Shown here: in pieces, positions 3,820-5,494 of the stretch
Layout of the letters: each line of letters opens with the position of its first letter
Numbering within the stretch: the stretch's first letter is position 1
Origin: Actinomycetota bacterium
GTDB lineage: Bacteria; Actinomycetota; UBA4738
Assembly: GCA_005888465.1 (NCBI GenBank)
Contig: VAYJ01000260.1
Span: 1,207 to 6,700 of the forward strand
DNA length: 5,494 nucleotides
Reading direction: 5' to 3'
Position numbers and translations under genes: made by a program
The notes under the pieces: generated by a model
Told to the model about the DNA's origin: nothing
The model's database searches: none
Seen by the model: the letters and a program-made list of their open reading frames with translations, nothing else

Positions 3820-5494
3820 CGACGCTCCTGAGGTCGCTCGCCTCGACCACGTCCAGGACCTCGCGGCCGTACCGTTCGAGCTTGGCCGGTCCCACGCCGG
3901 CCACGGTCCGTAGCTCCAGAGCCGTACGCGGACGGCGCTCGGCGATCGCCGTGAGCGTCGAGTCGTGGAACACGACGTAGGCGGGGACGCCGTCGGCCTC
4001 CGCACGTGCGCGGCGCCATCTCTTGAGCGACTCGAAGAGCGGGCCCCCCGGAGGAACGGTGACCGGAACCGCCGATCTCGGGCGTGCCGCGCTCGGCTCG
4101 GGCCCGCCAAGGATCTCGTCCAGGAAGGGGCTCCGGGCCTTCCCCGCCGCGGCCGGCCACGTCATGTGCAGGTACCGTCGCGCACGCGTGATCCCGACGT
4201 AGAGGAGCCGGCGCTCCTCCTCGACCGGCGCCCGGCTCCGACCCGAACGGAACGGCAGCTCGCCGTCCAGCAGTCGGGGCAGGAACACCGCGTCGAACTC
4301 CAGCCCCTTGGCGCGGTGGTAGGTCATCAGGTTGACACCGCGCCCGGATCGTTCGGTGGAGAACCGCTCGGCCAGCTCGGCGAGGAAAGTCGCCAGGCCC
4401 TGGTCGGGGTGAGTCTCCACGAACTCGTGGGCCAGGGTGCGAAGCCGCGCGAGATCGGCCTGCCGGGTCACCTCCTCTTCGGAGTCGCCCTCTCGGTCCC
4501 CGTCGGGCTCGAACCCCAACGTGTCCGTCACCCGCTCGACGGCATCCGCAACGGCACCCACCTCGCGCTGCAGCCGGTGCAGCACCGCCCGAGGCCCGGG
4601 GCGGCGCAGGAACGCCCCGTCCCGGACCTGATAGGGGATGTGGGCCGCGGCGAGCGCCTCCTCGAACGGCTCCGAGCGAGCGTTGATGCGGTACAGGACC
4701 GCCATCTCTTCGTACGGGACCGTCGCGGCCTCCTGCAGTCGCCCAACCTCCGACACGACGAAGGCGACTTCGGCTCCTTCGTCACGCACCGCCCGGATGA
4801 CCGGTGCCGGACCGCTCTCGCGCGTGGCCCGGAGCGTCTTGCGGTGACCGCCCAGGTGGCCTGCGAGCCGGTTCGCGGTGCCCAGGATCTCGGGGGTGGA
4901 ACGGTAGTTGTCCTCGAGCGTCAGGACCCGGGCGTTCGGGAAGCGCTTGGAGAAGTCGAGCAAGTACGACGACAAGGCCCCCGTGAAGCCGTAGATCGTC
5001 TGGTAGTCGTCACCGACCACGCAGAGCTCGTCGCGTCCGCCCAGCCACCGCTCGAGGAGCGCGGCCTGAAGCGGGTTCACGTCCTGGTACTCGTCGACGG
5101 TGAAGGCCTGGAAGCGCTCGTGGATCTCCCCTGCGGCATCGGGGTGCTCGTCGAACAGACCCACCGCACGGCCGAGGATGTCCTCGAAGTCGATCCGCTG
5201 CATGGCACGCTTGCGCCGCTCGTACCCCTCGTACACGCGCAGCATGAGGTCGGGCGGGATCGGGGGCTGATGCCCCGTCGCCGCCAGCTCGCCCACATAG
5301 CGCTCCGGCGTCACGAGGCGGTTCTTCGCCCACTCGATCTCGGAGGCGAGGTCGCGGCGAGGCAGGAATTTGTGGGGCGGCGGCAGCGCGTTCGCGAGCG
5401 AGGCGATGAGCGGGCCCTTGGAGTCGAGGACATCGCCGTGGGGTGCCCGCTCGTACCTCGGCCAGAGCCGGGACAGCTGCGTGAGCGCGGCGGA
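3779..5494 (-). CDS. uvrD2: UvrD/PcrA-family (SF1A) DNA helicase with C-terminal HRDC domain, UvrD2-like, N-terminus outside window
   Basis: This ATP-dependent 3'-5' type DNA helicase belongs to DNA repair and replication-fork processing. The frame is open to the window edge, so 571 C-terminal residues are visible. The Walker A motif (motif I) and Ia are beyond the edge. Visible in order: the IEWAKNRLVTPERY segment (about 49-65), motif II DEYQDVN (134-140), motif III GDDYQTIYGFTGA (161-173), motif IV with NYRST (196-200), motif V TYHRAKGLEFDAVF (391-404), motif VI RRLLYVGITRARR (428-440), and an HRDC domain (about 496-555: VPAYVVFHDSTL ... GVGPAKLERYGREVL). All visible catalytic motifs are intact. 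UvrD plus HRDC with GDDYQ is the layout of actinobacterial UvrD2. Mycobacterial UvrD2 also has a four-cysteine motif before HRDC; here that linker (about 450-495) has no cysteine. The region between motifs IV and V, which includes the 2B subdomain, looks short. The valine codon at 5312-5314 could be misread as a GTG start, but the helicase signature continues upstream of it. The gene converges on the 49-residue ORF. Confidence 0.93.
   Translation of the reverse strand, partial: SAALTQLSRLWPRYERAPHGDVLDSKGPLIASLANALPPPHKFLPRRDLASEIEWAKNRLVTPERYVGELAATGHQPPIPPDLMLRVYEGYERRKRAMQRIDFEDILGRAVGLFDEHPDAAGEIHERFQAFTVDEYQDVNPLQAALLERWLGGRDELCVVGDDYQTIYGFTGALSSYLLDFSKRFPNARVLTLEDNYRSTPEILGTANRLAGHLGGHRKTLRATRESGPAPVIRAVRDEGAEVAFVVSEVGRLQEAATVPYEEMAVLYRINARSEPFEEALAAAHIPYQVRDGAFLRRPGPRAVLHRLQREVGAVADAVERVTDTLGFEPDGDREGDSEEEVTRQADLARLRTLAHEFVETHPDQGLATFLAELAERFSTERSGRGVNLMTYHRAKGLEFDAVFLPRLLDGELPFRSGRSRAPVEEERRLLYVGITRARRYLHMTWPAAAGKARSPFLDEILGGPEPSAARPRSAVPVTVPPGGPLFESLKRWRRARAEADGVPAYVVFHDSTLTAIAERRPRTALELRTVAGVGPAKLERYGREVLDVVEASDLRSVAREPIPDWRHGPD

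Noticed and set aside
2663..4110. Long minus-strand open frames opposite groEL
   Set aside because: They mirror the conserved groEL codons, have no ribosome site or recognisable domain, and arise from GC-rich codon bias.

Overview
The window is high-GC DNA with strong G/C bias at third codon positions. Gene content points to an actinobacterium or a close relative: DVWAVG-type repeat protein, actinobacterial-looking GroES, and a UvrD helicase with a C-terminal HRDC domain like UvrD2. The taxonomic call is inferred from protein style only.

Layout on the + strand: (1) the 3' end of a repeat protein with two clear W/G-rich repeats (1-452); (2) a stand-alone 130-residue CBS-pair protein (584-976); (3) a 264-bp gap with a hairpin and a possible -10 box; (4) an unrecognised 128-residue protein with a winged-helix-like C-terminal half (1241-1627); (5) groES (1717-2034), overlapping by ATGA with (6) groEL (2031-3574); (7) a 49-residue small ORF with a very good ribosome binding site (3670-3819). 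On the - strand, converging on that ORF and overlapping it by 41 bp, is a UvrD-family helicase running off the right edge (3779-5494).

The most notable observation is that groEL is broken. The reading frame changes near 2789, where 18 conserved apical-domain codons plus one base (55 nt) are missing. A second, in-frame gap removes the six residues usually written APTITN just before the conserved DGV of the equatorial domain. Restoring 18 + 55 nt would give a gene of 539 codons including the stop, the usual GroEL length. groES next to it looks intact. As written, this locus would make GroES but no working GroEL, so either it is a decaying extra groESL copy or the sequence contains deletion errors.

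The putative winged-helix protein sits directly upstream of groES in the same orientation and could be a local regulator, but nothing in the sequence proves this. I found no CIRCE operator, CRISPR array, tRNA, rRNA, insertion sequence or recognisable defence system. Apart from the damaged chaperonin and two uncharacterised small genes, the region looks ordinary.
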